This document shows, one piece after another, positions 9,053 to 17,599 of a stretch of 64,000 nucleotides of DNA. Source of the stretch: Kineosporia aurantiaca JCM 3230. Lineage in GTDB: Bacteria > Actinomycetota > Actinomycetes > Actinomycetales > Kineosporiaceae. The notes under the pieces are model-generated. The model was not told the DNA's origin, made no database searches, and worked only from the letters and a program-made list of their open reading frames with translations. Made by a program: the position numbers and the translations under genes. Within the stretch, counting starts at the first letter, position 1. Each line of letters starts with the position of its first letter. The stretch covers positions 1-64,000 of the forward strand of contig JODP01000002.1 of assembly GCA_000719025.1 (NCBI GenBank), read 5' to 3'.

Positions 9053-9136
9053 CTGGCGAAAGATCTGGCAAGATCCTCACGGAATCAGGCAATCCTGCCA
9101 CTCGCGGAGCCCCGGCCCGGCGTCAAGGCTGGACCG

Positions 9137-11350
9137 GTGTCCGATCAATCCTTCGACGCGGGTTCCGTGCTCGGCCGCCGAGGCGCCTTCGTCGTGGCGG
9201 GCGTCGCCGGCGCCGCGACTCTGACCGCCGCCTCTGCCCCGTCCCCGCTCTATCCCGTGTACCAGCGCCTCTGGGGCTTTTCCGCGTTCACGCTGACGCT
9301 GATCTTCGCCGTCTACGTGTTCGCGCTGCTCGGCGCCCTGCTGACCGTCGGCTCGCTCTCCGACCGGGTGGGACGCCGCCCGGTCGCCTCCGCGGCCCTG
9401 GTCCTTCTGGCCCTGGGCATGCTGCTGTTCGCGGTCGCCGGGGGTACCGGCGGCCTCATGGTGGCCCGGATCGTGCAGGGTTTCGCCGTCGGTGCGGCCA
9501 CCGGTACCACCACGGCCCTGATCATGGACTCGGCGCCGAACCCGCGGTTCGGGGCGATCGTCAGCAGCGCGGTCCCGGCCCTGGGCATCGCGATCGGGGC
9601 GGTCCTGGCCGGAACGCTGGTGCAGTTCGCGCCCGCCCCGCGTCACCTGGTCTTCTGGATCCTCGCTGTGACCTATCTGGTGCTCGCGGGACTCATCTGG
9701 CTCATCCCCGAACGGGTTCGACCCGAAATGACTGCCCAGCAATCAATCTGGCGATCGCTCCGGCCGAGCGCGGGGCTTCCACCCGCCACCCGCCCGGCGT
9801 TCTTCGCCCTGGTTCCGTCGATCGGCGCGACCTGGGCGCTCGCCGGGCTGTACCTGTCGCTCGGATCATCGGTGCTCGGCAGCGTCCTCGACGTACACAG
9901 CCATTTCGTCGTCGGCATCGTGCTCGGAGTGTTCTTCACCGCGGGCGCGTCCGGCGCCGTCGTCTCGACCCTCCTGCCCCCGCACCAGCGAGAGCGGCTC
10001 GGCTACGCCGCCCTCGTCCTCGGCGTCCTAGCCACCATCGCGGCCACGCTGACCGGTTGGCTGCCGCTCTACGTAGCGGGATCGGTGGTCTCCGGACTGG
10101 GCTTCGGCGCGGCCTTCCGCTTCGCCGTTCACACCCTCGGCGAGGCAGCGCCCGACGCCCGGCGTGGAGAGGTGTTCGCGACGATGTACATCGTCAGCTA
10201 CCTCGCCTTCAGCGTGCCGGCGCTCGCGGCCGGGCTGGCCGTGGAACGGTTCGGGCTCAAGACCACCGCCGTCACGTACGGGGTGCTGGAGGTCGCCCTG
10301 GTCCTGGGGGCGATGGCCATGGGAATCACCCGGGCGCCGAAGGCCGAACTGGCGTCCCGCACGTTCCGCTCACCGCGTCACACGACGCACTACCTGGAGA
10401 GCGGGCCGACAGACGGTCCGCTGATGATCTTTCTCCACGGCTGGCCGAGCATCGGCCTCATCTGGCACGCCCAGATGGACGCGTTCGCCGCCGACGGCTG
10501 GCACTGTGTGGCTCCCGATCTGCGCGGCTACGGAGGATCTGCCGCCCCGGCCGCCAAGGACGCCTACACCATCGAGGAAGTCGTGGCCGACCTGGTGGAG
10601 CTGCATGACCACCTCGGCGGCCACCCGGCGATCTGGGTCGGTCACGACTGGGGAAGCGCCGTCGCCGGCGCCCTGGCCGCGCACGAACCGGACCGCAGCC
10701 GGGGTGTCGTGCTGACCTCGTGGGCGTACTTTCCGCAGGCGAACAGCCTGGCCACCCTCGTGTCGCTGGTCGATCGGACGATCTACCCGGCCGATCAGTA
10801 CCCGGACGGCCAGTGGGACTACTACCGTTACTACACAGAGCATTTCGATTCGGCGGTCAGCGATCTCGACGCGGACCACGCAGCCACCCTGGCCTCGGTC
10901 TACCGCCCGGCCGGGCCGGCCGCCGTCGGCCAGGTCTCGCCGACCGCACTGGTCACCCGCAACGGAGGCCGTTTCGGCGCCGCCCACCACGCCCCGCCGA
11001 CCCAGCCGGACCCGGTTCTCTGGCCGCCGGCCGACTTCGACCTTCTGGTGCAGGCGTTCGGGAACCACGGGTTCCGTCCCCCATCGGCGTGGTACACCAA
11101 CGACGACGCCAACATCGCCTATGCCCTCAAAGCCCCCGACGAAGGCCGGCTTCGGCAGCCGGTGCTGTTCGTCAACGGTGAATGGGACGCCATCTGCACG
11201 ATCACCGGCAATCGCCAAGGCGACCCGATGCGCGGGGCCTGCGCGAACCTCACGGTGACCTCGGTACCGGCCGGGCACTGGCTGCCCCTGGAACGCAAGG
11301 CCGAACACGTCCAGGCCATCCGCACCTGGCTTCGGAGCGAAACCCTCTAG
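9137..11350 (+). CDS. MFS transporter fused to epoxide-hydrolase-like enzyme
   Basis: A single 737-residue frame joins two normally separate proteins. Residues about 15-405 are a 12-helix major facilitator, with the signature loop SLSDRVGRRPVASAAL after helix 2. Residues about 412-735 are a soluble alpha/beta hydrolase of the epoxide hydrolase/haloalkane dehalogenase group: oxyanion HGWP (about 432), nucleophile Asp about 504 in VGHDWGSAV, the acid in FVNGEWDAIC, and the base in VPAGHWLP. The cap tyrosines expected for epoxide opening fall in WDYYRYYTEHF. The linker carries no stop and coding bias is even across it. Start GTG 9137. The natural reading is export or uptake coupled to hydrolysis at the inner membrane face, but a frame-joining error cannot be excluded. 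Confidence 0.8.
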   Translation: MSDQSFDAGSVLGRRGAFVVAGVAGAATLTAASAPSPLYPVYQRLWGFSAFTLTLIFAVYVFALLGALLTVGSLSDRVGRRPVASAALVLLALGMLLFAVAGGTGGLMVARIVQGFAVGAATGTTTALIMDSAPNPRFGAIVSSAVPALGIAIGAVLAGTLVQFAPAPRHLVFWILAVTYLVLAGLIWLIPERVRPEMTAQQSIWRSLRPSAGLPPATRPAFFALVPSIGATWALAGLYLSLGSSVLGSVLDVHSHFVVGIVLGVFFTAGASGAVVSTLLPPHQRERLGYAALVLGVLATIAATLTGWLPLYVAGSVVSGLGFGAAFRFAVHTLGEAAPDARRGEVFATMYIVSYLAFSVPALAAGLAVERFGLKTTAVTYGVLEVALVLGAMAMGITRAPKAELASRTFRSPRHTTHYLESGPTDGPLMIFLHGWPSIGLIWHAQMDAFAADGWHCVAPDLRGYGGSAAPAAKDAYTIEEVVADLVELHDHLGGHPAIWVGHDWGSAVAGALAAHEPDRSRGVVLTSWAYFPQANSLATLVSLVDRTIYPADQYPDGQWDYYRYYTEHFDSAVSDLDADHAATLASVYRPAGPAAVGQVSPTALVTRNGGRFGAAHHAPPTQPDPVLWPPADFDLLVQAFGNHGFRPPSAWYTNDDANIAYALKAPDEGRLRQPVLFVNGEWDAICTITGNRQGDPMRGACANLTVTSVPAGHWLPLERKAEHVQAIRTWLRSETL

Positions 11351-12615
11351 GGGGAGACCGGGATGCTCCGGAAGGCCCGGATGTTCTGGCTCGGCTGCCA
11401 CCGCGGCCGGCCCGCCCGGCGCAGTTCCGGATGCCGCTCGAACAGCGCCTGCACGCTGACCTCGGACTCCAGACGGGCCAGATTGGCCCCGATGCAGTAG
11501 TGCTCGCCGCCGGAAAAGGCCAGGTGGGCCTTGCTGTTGGGACGGTCGGGGCGGAACTCGGCCGGGTCCGGGAAGACCTCCGGATCCCGGCTGGCCCCGG
11601 CCAGCAGCAGCATCACCTCCCGGCCGCTCTTCAGCCGGACCCCGTCCACCTCGCACTCCTGGTCGATCCGGCGGACGGTGAACTGCACCGGGGGCTCGAA
11701 CCGCAGCGTCTCCTCCAGCGTCCCCAAAAACACCTCCCGATCCCCCAAAGCCGCCCGGCGCAGGTCCGGGTGCTCGACGAACCGGGTGGTCAGGTGGCCC
11801 ATCAGGCCCACCGAGGTCTCGAACCCGGCGATCAGCAGCACGCCCAGGGTGGCGATCAGGTCGTTCCGGTTCAGCGCGTTCGGGTCGGTGGCCCGGTCGG
11901 TCAGCGCGGCCACCAGCGATCCTTCCGGCGCGGTGCCGCTGCGGACGGTCTCGTCCTGGTAGGCGTCCAGATCGATCAGGCGGGTCTGGAGCAGCCGCTC
12001 CTGGCGTTCGGAGGGGATCCGGTTGGTGGTGGAGAGCGGCAGGATGTCGCCGAGCGCGGCCAGGCGGCGCCAGTCCTTCAGCGGCAGCCCGGTCAGCTCG
12101 CAGATCACCCGCACGGCGACCGGCACGAAGTAGTCCTGCACCACGTCGAACGACTTCTGGCCGGCCAGCTCGTCCAGCCGCTGGTGCGCGATCCCGCTCA
12201 ACGCCTCGCGGCGCTGCTGCAGGGCCTTCGCGGTGAACCAGGGGGTGACCAGGCGGCGCAGCCGGGGATGGTCGGGGCGGTTGCGCATAAGGAACGAGTC
12301 CTGGACCGGGCGCAGCGGGCCGGTCGCCGGGGGTTCGGAGTCGACCACACTGAGCTCCGGACTGCGTAGCGCCTGCGACACGAACCCGTGCGAGGCACTC
12401 AGGTAGACCGGCCCGAGCGAGGTGCGGGCCACCGGGCCCCGGGCTCTGACCTGCTCATAGATCGGGTACGGGTTCTGATCGCCGGTGCGGACGATCAGCC
12501 GGGCCAGAAGGTCTCCCCGGAAGGCGGCGTAGCGGATGGCTCCACGGAAGAAGAGCAGATGGCTGCGCTGCCGAAAAGTCCTCACCCCTCCAAGGTAACC
12601 AGCCCGGGCGTGCAC
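11347..12615 (-). CDS. Cytochrome P450
   Basis: A 422-residue soluble bacterial P450. I-helix oxygen-activation motif is LLIAGFETSVG, the K-helix ExxR is EETLRFEPP, and the haem loop is FSGGEHYCIGANLAR with the Cys thiolate ligand. It follows the MarR gene (stop 12629) by 13 bp on the same strand, so the two probably form an operon. Its stop codon lies in a CTAG that also supplies the stop of the opposing MFS-hydrolase gene, giving a four-base convergent overlap. A GTG about ten codons in is an alternative start. Substrate unknown. Confidence 0.92.
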   Translation of the reverse strand: MHARAGYLGGVRTFRQRSHLLFFRGAIRYAAFRGDLLARLIVRTGDQNPYPIYEQVRARGPVARTSLGPVYLSASHGFVSQALRSPELSVVDSEPPATGPLRPVQDSFLMRNRPDHPRLRRLVTPWFTAKALQQRREALSGIAHQRLDELAGQKSFDVVQDYFVPVAVRVICELTGLPLKDWRRLAALGDILPLSTTNRIPSERQERLLQTRLIDLDAYQDETVRSGTAPEGSLVAALTDRATDPNALNRNDLIATLGVLLIAGFETSVGLMGHLTTRFVEHPDLRRAALGDREVFLGTLEETLRFEPPVQFTVRRIDQECEVDGVRLKSGREVMLLLAGASRDPEVFPDPAEFRPDRPNSKAHLAFSGGEHYCIGANLARLESEVSVQALFERHPELRRAGRPRWQPSQNIRAFRSIPVSP

Positions 12616-12628
12616 CAGTTGAACAGGT

Positions 12629-13060
12629 TCAGCTCTGCTCGCCGAGCGAGGACAGCCGGTCCAGCACCTCAGGCAGGGCGTAGAGAATCCGGCGCTCCTC
12701 CGCGTTCAGCTGGGTCTCGATCGCCTCGGCGATCCAGTTACGGCGAGCCTGTCGATCCAGCTCCAGCGCTTCCCGTCCCTGCGGTGTGAGGGCGATCAGG
12801 AAGGCCCGGCCGTCGTCCGGGTTCTGCGAACGGGCCACCCGGCCCAGGGTTTCCAGCTCACCGACGGTGCGGCTCATGCCCTGGTGCTTCACCCCGCGAC
12901 CGGCCGCGAGCCGGGCGATGGTCTGGGGTCCTTCCCGGTCGAGGGCGCCCAGGGCCGCGGCCTGGGTCTGCGGCATGGTGTCGGACAGCGCCCGCACGAC
13001 CCGGGTGAACCGGCCGATCGAGAGCCGGAGGCGTTCGGCGATGTCCTCGTCGGTGGTCAT
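12629..13060 (-). CDS. MarR family transcriptional regulator
   Basis: A 143-residue MarR protein; the HTH is TIARLAAGRGVKHQGMSRTVGELETLG with the wing ARSQNPDDGRAFLIALTPQG. Start ATG 13060 gives the normal family length; a much longer frame continuing to 13480 runs through the opposing hydrolase gene and is rejected. Divergent from the MBL-fold hydrolase and upstream of the P450. A palindrome at 13071-13085, directly beyond its start, is the likely operator for both directions. Confidence 0.88.
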   Translation of the reverse strand: MTTDEDIAERLRLSIGRFTRVVRALSDTMPQTQAAALGALDREGPQTIARLAAGRGVKHQGMSRTVGELETLGRVARSQNPDDGRAFLIALTPQGREALELDRQARRNWIAEAIETQLNAEERRILYALPEVLDRLSSLGEQS

Positions 13061-13070
13061 GGAGAAACAA

Positions 13071-13085
13071 TACAACACGGGTGTA
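13071..13085. promoter_or_regulatory. Candidate MarR operator (imperfect palindrome)
   Basis: TACAACACGGGTGTA: the outer TACA/TGTA arms pair perfectly and one inner pair matches too. It is in the 70-bp gap between the MarR ATG and the hydrolase ATG, 10 bp from the former. The position fits autoregulation and control of the divergent hydrolase. Confidence 0.5.
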
Positions 13086-13130
13086 CAGTTTCGGGGTACG
13101 CCTTCGCCGGAGCACCAGGGAAGCCAGACC

Positions 13131-13763
13131 ATGAAGCTCACCAAGTACGCCCACGCCTGCGTCACCTTCACCGACGCCGACCAGACGCTGCTGATCGACC
13201 CGGGCACCTTCACCCCGAACGCGGCCGAGCTGCTCGCCGCGGCGGACGCCGTCCTGGTCACCCACGAGCACTTCGACCACTTCAACCAGGCCGCGTTCAC
13301 CGCCGAGCTGGAGCGCCGCCCGGACCTGAAGGTGTTCGGCCCGGCCGGCCTAGCCGAGGCCCTCGGGGGCCGGCTGACCCCGGTCCGGGCCGGGGACTCG
13401 ATCGAGGCCGCCGGCTTCGCCGTCACGGTGCACGGCGACCAGCACGCCGTGATCCACGCCGACATCCCGACCATCGACAACGCCTGCTACCTGGTCGAGG
13501 GCCGGGTCTTCCACCCGGGCGACTCGTACTTCGTGCCCGAGGTGGCGGTCGAGACCCTGCTGGTGCCGACCAGCGGCCCGTGGACCAAGTTCGGCGAGGG
13601 CGCCGACTTCATCCGCGCCGTCAAGCCGGAGCGGATCATCCAGATCCACGAGCTGATGCTGAGCGAGCTGGGCCAGAACTCGGCCGCGATGTTCCTGGGC
13701 AAGGACGGGCTGACCGGCCTGCCGCTGGAGAACCTGGCCTGGGGCACGAGCACGGAGATCTGA
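13131..13763 (+). CDS. MBL-fold metal-dependent hydrolase (UlaG-like)
   Basis: A 210-residue metallo-beta-lactamase-fold enzyme. The metal motif HxHxDH is complete in VTHEHFDHFN; further likely ligands are in HPGDSYFVP (Asp) and QIHELML (His). It begins MKLTKYAHACVTF, typical of the UlaG/YtnP-type small hydrolases whose substrates are mostly unknown. ATG 13131 is the only start that avoids overlap with the divergent MarR gene. Probably regulated by that MarR protein. Confidence 0.87.
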   Translation: MKLTKYAHACVTFTDADQTLLIDPGTFTPNAAELLAAADAVLVTHEHFDHFNQAAFTAELERRPDLKVFGPAGLAEALGGRLTPVRAGDSIEAAGFAVTVHGDQHAVIHADIPTIDNACYLVEGRVFHPGDSYFVPEVAVETLLVPTSGPWTKFGEGADFIRAVKPERIIQIHELMLSELGQNSAAMFLGKDGLTGLPLENLAWGTSTEI

Positions 13764-13899
13764 GGTCCCGCGCCCGACGGAAACCGCCGACTCGTCCCAT
13801 AGGTACCCAGCAGCATGACGTGCAGTCAGGGTTACTCATTCTGAGCAGGACGCTGGGGTTCGTGGTGTGCTTTCAGTTCCGCCTCAGGCGGGCCGCCGT

Positions 13900-13920
13900 A
13901 CTCTTCCGAAACGTAAGAGT
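13900..13920. promoter_or_regulatory. Inverted repeat upstream of acetyltransferase
   Basis: ACTCTT at 13900-13905 and AAGAGT at 13915-13920 are perfect 6-bp arms around a 9-bp centre, 30 bp before the acetyltransferase ATG. It may be an operator for the three-gene cassette. The remainder of the 186-bp gap (13764-13949) shows nothing else that I can name. Confidence 0.3.
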
Positions 13921-13949
13921 AGTGACCGGCCGACGAAAGGACGGCAGCC

Positions 13950-14546
13950 ATGACGAACGACCTGTCGGCACCCGAGTCCGGCCCGCTGCCGGGACTGCGG
14001 GGGCTGCTGCGGGAAGACCTGCGCACCCACCACGGCGATGTCGCCGCCCCCGGGCTGCACGCCGTGGTGGTCCACCGCTACGGCGCCTGGATCGACGCGC
14101 ACCACCCGCCCGCCGCCGGCCTGCACCGGCTGTTCTACCGCCTGGGCTATCTGCTGGTCCGCAACGTGTACGGCATCGAGATCCCCCGCACCACCCGGGT
14201 CGGGCGAAGAGTGAAGATCGCCCACCAGAGCGGCATCGTGATCCACCCGGACGCGGTGATCGGCGACGACTGCGTGATCCGGCAGAACGTCTCGATCGGC
14301 GCCGCCGCCGGTGACGTGGCCCGCTTCAGCGGTCAGGCCCCGGTGCTCGGCCGGGGCGTCTCGGTCGGGGCCGGGGCGGTGATCGTCGGCGGGATCCGGA
14401 TCGGCGACGGCGCCGTGCTCGGCCCGAACGTCACCGTCATCACCCATGTGCCGGAAGGGGCCCGGGTGATGGCCGCGCCGCCCCGGACCTTCCGCCTGCC
14501 CCAGGCCGTGCAGGAACGCGAGGAGCAACTGCGTGCTCAGGGATGA
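13950..14546 (+). CDS. Serine O-acetyltransferase-like hexapeptide acyltransferase
   Basis: A 198-residue left-handed beta-helix acyltransferase resembling CysE/EpsC. Hexapeptide turns run from IEIPRTTRVGRRVKIAHQSG through IGDDCVIRQNVSIG to VSVGAGAVIVGGIRIGDGAVLGPNVTVI. The catalytic His is probably in IAHQSGIVIHP. The usual cysteine-biosynthesis partner (cysK) is absent. Instead its stop overlaps the start of an FkbH gene by 14 bp and an acyl carrier protein follows, so the acyl group may be moved to or from a carrier-protein-bound three-carbon unit rather than to free serine. That is inference from context. Confidence 0.8.
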   Translation: MTNDLSAPESGPLPGLRGLLREDLRTHHGDVAAPGLHAVVVHRYGAWIDAHHPPAAGLHRLFYRLGYLLVRNVYGIEIPRTTRVGRRVKIAHQSGIVIHPDAVIGDDCVIRQNVSIGAAAGDVARFSGQAPVLGRGVSVGAGAVIVGGIRIGDGAVLGPNVTVITHVPEGARVMAAPPRTFRLPQAVQEREEQLRAQG

Positions 14547-16434
14547 GACCACCCGGGCGTCGGTGCCCGATCCCCGTAATCGACGAACCGCCCAGACGCC
14601 ACAGAGCCTGCTGACCAGCGCTCGGGAGGCAGCCCCCGGCGAGGCCGCGAAACTCCTGGGCCGAATGGGTGATCTCAGCGACGAGCTGCCGCACTGGCTC
14701 AGCGCGGCCCGGATCCTTCCGGCCCCCGGGGACACCCGGCCCGGGTGGGCCCGGCGCTATCTGCGGATCGCGGTGATCGGCAGCCACACCACCGGTCAGC
14801 TGGCCGCGATCCTGCCGGTGGCGCTGGCCCGGCACGGCGTCGCCGCCAGCGTCCACGAAAGCCCTTACGGCCAGTACGAGCAGGAGATCCTCGATCCGTC
14901 GTCGAGCCTCTACGCCTTCGCCCCGGACGTGGTGCTGCTGCTGATCGACGAACGCGAGCTGCGCCTGCCCGCGATCAGTGACGATCCGGCCCGCGACCTG
15001 GCCGCCGAAACCTCCCGTTGGACCTCGCTCTGGCAGGTGCTGCGCGAGCGCGCCGGCGCCACCGTCCTGCAGACCACGTTCGTGCCGCGGACCGACGACG
15101 GCCTGGGCCACGTGGCCCTGGCTACGCCCGGATCGCGTCGCCAGCTCGTCCGGGCGCTGAATCTTCAACTGGGGCAGCAGCTTCCCGGTGGGGTACATCT
15201 GGTGGACGCCGAACAGCTCGCCTCGGCGATCGGGACCGGCCGCTGGAGTGACGCGCGGTACTGGTTCCTGGCCAAGCAGTCGATCGGGCTCGCCGCGCTG
15301 CCCGCGCTGGCCCGCCAGCTGGGCCAGGTGATCGCCGCCACCGCCGGGCTGAGCAGCAAGGTCGTCGTGCTCGACCTGGACAACACGCTCTGGGGTGGGG
15401 TGATCGGCGAGGACGGCCTGGCCGGCATCGTGCTGGGCAACGGTCCCAGCGGCGAGGCGTTCCAGGCCTTCCAGGAGGCGCTGCTCGCGCTGCGCCGCCG
15501 CGGGGTGCTGCTGGCGGTGGTGTCGAAGAACAACGACGCCGACGCCCGCGAACCCTTCCTCAAGCACCCGGACATGCGCCTGGGCCTGGACGACCTGGTC
15601 GCCTTCCGGGCCGGCTGGGACGACAAGGCGGCGGTGATCCGGCAGCTCGCCGAGGACCTGTCGCTGGGCCTGGACGCCTTCGTGTTCGTGGACGACAACC
15701 CGTTCGAGCGCGAGGCCGTGCGGGCCGCCCTCCCCCAGGTCGAGGTGCTGGACCTGCCCGCCGACCCGACCGGCTACCCGGCCGCGCTGGCCCGGCACCC
15801 CAGCCTGGAACCGGGCTCGCTGACCGCGGAGGACGCGGCCCGCACCCGGCAGTACCAGGCCCTGGCCCAGGCCGGAGCCGCCCGCGCCGCCGCCGCGACC
15901 CCCGAGGAGTACCTGGCCGGGCTGGAGATGACGGCCACGTTCGAGCCGGTCGACGCGACCACCCGGGCCCGCGTGGTGCAGCTGATCGGCAAGACCAACC
16001 AGTTCACCCTCACCGCCCGGCGGCACGGCGAGGCCGCCGTGCAGGCGATGCTCGAGCAGCCCGGCGCGATCGCGCTCACCCTGCGCCTGAGCGATCGGTA
16101 CGCCGATCACGGCCTGGTCGGCGTGGTGATCGCCGTCCCCGCGCCGGAGCACACCCTTCGGGTGGACACCTGGCTGATGTCCTGCCGGGTCCTGGGCCGC
16201 GGCGCCGAGCTGAGCACGATGGCCGTGCTCACCGAAGCGGCCCGCCGCCAGGGCTACGCCCGGGTGCTGGGCGAGCACATCGCCACCGGCCGCAACGAAC
16301 CCGCCCGATCGGCCTACGAGCGCAGCGGCTTCACGGCCGACGGGGTCGAAGGCGACACCAGCACCTGGATCTTCGATCTGGCCCGGGACCACGTGCCCGA
16401 CCCCGGCCACATCCGGATCACTCCCCCGTTCTGA
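14533..16434 (+). CDS. FkbH-like HAD-IIIC protein (glyceryl-ACP loading)
   Basis: A 633-residue FkbH-family protein. An N-terminal SGNH/GDSL-like region (about 75-260) precedes the HAD-IIIC domain whose nucleophile motif VVLDLDNTLWGGVIGEDG starts near residue 278; the later FVFVDDNPFER is the second acidic HAD motif. The C-terminal third (about 470-620) is GNAT-like, with QLIGKTNQFTLTARRH typical of FkbH proteins. Characterised members take 1,3-bisphosphoglycerate, remove phosphate and load glyceryl onto a carrier protein. Start GTG 14533 lies inside the acetyltransferase gene, implying translational coupling. The carrier protein gene is 17 bp downstream. Confidence 0.88.
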   Translation: MLRDETTRASVPDPRNRRTAQTPQSLLTSAREAAPGEAAKLLGRMGDLSDELPHWLSAARILPAPGDTRPGWARRYLRIAVIGSHTTGQLAAILPVALARHGVAASVHESPYGQYEQEILDPSSSLYAFAPDVVLLLIDERELRLPAISDDPARDLAAETSRWTSLWQVLRERAGATVLQTTFVPRTDDGLGHVALATPGSRRQLVRALNLQLGQQLPGGVHLVDAEQLASAIGTGRWSDARYWFLAKQSIGLAALPALARQLGQVIAATAGLSSKVVVLDLDNTLWGGVIGEDGLAGIVLGNGPSGEAFQAFQEALLALRRRGVLLAVVSKNNDADAREPFLKHPDMRLGLDDLVAFRAGWDDKAAVIRQLAEDLSLGLDAFVFVDDNPFEREAVRAALPQVEVLDLPADPTGYPAALARHPSLEPGSLTAEDAARTRQYQALAQAGAARAAAATPEEYLAGLEMTATFEPVDATTRARVVQLIGKTNQFTLTARRHGEAAVQAMLEQPGAIALTLRLSDRYADHGLVGVVIAVPAPEHTLRVDTWLMSCRVLGRGAELSTMAVLTEAARRQGYARVLGEHIATGRNEPARSAYERSGFTADGVEGDTSTWIFDLARDHVPDPGHIRITPPF

Positions 16435-16451
16435 TCTCGAGGAGAACCCCC

Positions 16452-16694
16452 ATGGCCGACACCCTCGTGTCCGACCGCATGCAGGACGTCTTCCGCACCG
16501 TCTTCAACGACCCGGACCTGGTCCTGACCGACGAGACCACCGCCGCCGACGTGCCCGGCTGGGACTCCCTGGCCCACGTCGGCCTGATGTTCAGCCTGGA
16601 GGCCGAGTTCGGCATCGCGTTCAGCGACAGCGAGCTGGGCCGCCTGAACGACGTCGGCGAACTGCGCCGGGTGATCGAGGCCAAAGCCGGATAA
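16452..16694 (+). CDS. Acyl carrier protein
   Basis: An 80-residue carrier protein. The phosphopantetheine site is Ser39 in VPGWDSLAHVGLM. Length, acidic helix II and spacing to FSDSELGRLND are normal for a discrete ACP. GAGGAG lies six to eight bases before the ATG. As the third gene of the acetyltransferase-FkbH-ACP cassette it is the obvious acceptor for a glyceryl unit. No ketosynthase, FabH or acyl-CoA dehydrogenase is nearby, so the downstream use of the unit is not visible in this window. Confidence 0.93.
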   Translation: MADTLVSDRMQDVFRTVFNDPDLVLTDETTAADVPGWDSLAHVGLMFSLEAEFGIAFSDSELGRLNDVGELRRVIEAKAG

Positions 16695-16701
16695 TCACCA
16701 T

Positions 16702-17142
16702 GTGTCCAACGACTGGTCGGTGACCTTCGACGCGCGCCACGCCCCCACCCTGGCCGCCTTCTGGGCGATCGCCCTGGGGTACGTCCCTTCGCCACCTCCC
16801 AAGGGGTTCACCTCCTGGGAGCAGTGGTACGAGAAGTTCGGGCTGAGGGACGAGGACCGGGACGGGGTGGCCGCCATCGTCGACCCCGACGGCGTGCGTC
16901 CCCGCATCTCGTTCCTGGCCGTGCCCGAGGGCAAGACGGTCAAGAACCGGATCCATCTGGACGTCCAGATCGGCGGCGGCCGGGCGGTGGACCACGCTGT
17001 CCGCTGGCCCCGGGTGGAGGCGATGGTGGCCCGGCTGGAGGCGGCCGGGGGCACCGTGGCCGGCGTCGATCCCGGCCCCGACGGGAACCCGGACCATGTG
17101 GTCATGCTGGATCCGGAGGGCAACGAGTTCTGCGTCCTCTGA
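16702..17142 (+). CDS. VOC family (glyoxalase-like) protein
   Basis: A 146-residue protein with two vicinal-oxygen-chelate half-modules: VTFDARHAPTLAAFWAIALGY and, in the second, IHLDVQIGG...VARLEAAGGTVAGVD..VMLDPEGNEFCVL. This is the Glyoxalase_6-like form common in actinobacteria, often annotated as resistance or dioxygenase-like but with no assigned substrate. It starts at GTG 16702, seven bases after the ACP stop, and may be co-transcribed with the cassette, although a functional link is doubtful. Confidence 0.8.
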   Translation: MSNDWSVTFDARHAPTLAAFWAIALGYVPSPPPKGFTSWEQWYEKFGLRDEDRDGVAAIVDPDGVRPRISFLAVPEGKTVKNRIHLDVQIGGGRAVDHAVRWPRVEAMVARLEAAGGTVAGVDPGPDGNPDHVVMLDPEGNEFCVL

Positions 17143-17197
17143 TCACATCTCGGGTAAACGGAGGACAACGGCCTCCCCCGTCCCGCAAGATGCCAGC

Positions 17198-17599
17198 GTG
17201 CCCGTCATTCCCCCGCCGAACTGGCAGCCCCTGGTCGACCCGCAGACCTCGCGCCGGCGCCGTAAGAACGTCCTGATCTGGACCAGCGTCATCGGGGTGC
17301 TGGCGGTGACCCTGACCGCCGTCTCGGTGGGGTTCGCGATCTACGCGATCAACAAGGTCCCGGACGGGTACAGCGCCTCCGACGTGTGCTGGAGCGCCGA
17401 CGGAAAGCCCGACCAGGGTGGCGACCAGAACCTGATCGAGGTGCCCTGCTCGCTGGACCACGACTACGTCAGCGGCAAGACGGTGGACTCCGAAGAGGAC
17501 TGCCCGGGCAAGAACGGGTACCTGGACAACGGCGACGGGACGTTCGTCTGCCTGGACGACCCGCACCAGCCCACCGACGACGTCTCCGATTCACAGTGA
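17198..17599 (+). CDS. Small membrane-anchored protein, extracytoplasmic Cys-rich domain
   Basis: A 133-residue protein from GTG 17198. A short cytoplasmic N-terminus rich in Pro and Arg (SRRRRKN) is followed by one transmembrane helix VLIWTSVIGVLAVTLTAVSV and an exported domain with four cysteines (DVCW, VPCSL, EDCPG, FVCLD), probably two disulfides. The layout resembles LppU/septum-formation-like actinobacterial proteins, but I cannot assign a function. The downstream neighbour is convergent and overlaps its end by 9 bp. Confidence 0.6.
   Translation: MPVIPPPNWQPLVDPQTSRRRRKNVLIWTSVIGVLAVTLTAVSVGFAIYAINKVPDGYSASDVCWSADGKPDQGGDQNLIEVPCSLDHDYVSGKTVDSEEDCPGKNGYLDNGDGTFVCLDDPHQPTDDVSDSQ

Noticed and set aside
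13061..13480. N-terminal extension of the MarR gene at 12629 to 283 residues
   Set aside because: It would run through the operator and the divergent MBL-fold gene; the family length starts at 13060.
14533..16434. Polyketide synthase loading module
   Set aside because: No ketosynthase or acyltransferase domain of PKS type is present; the protein is FkbH with a free ACP.
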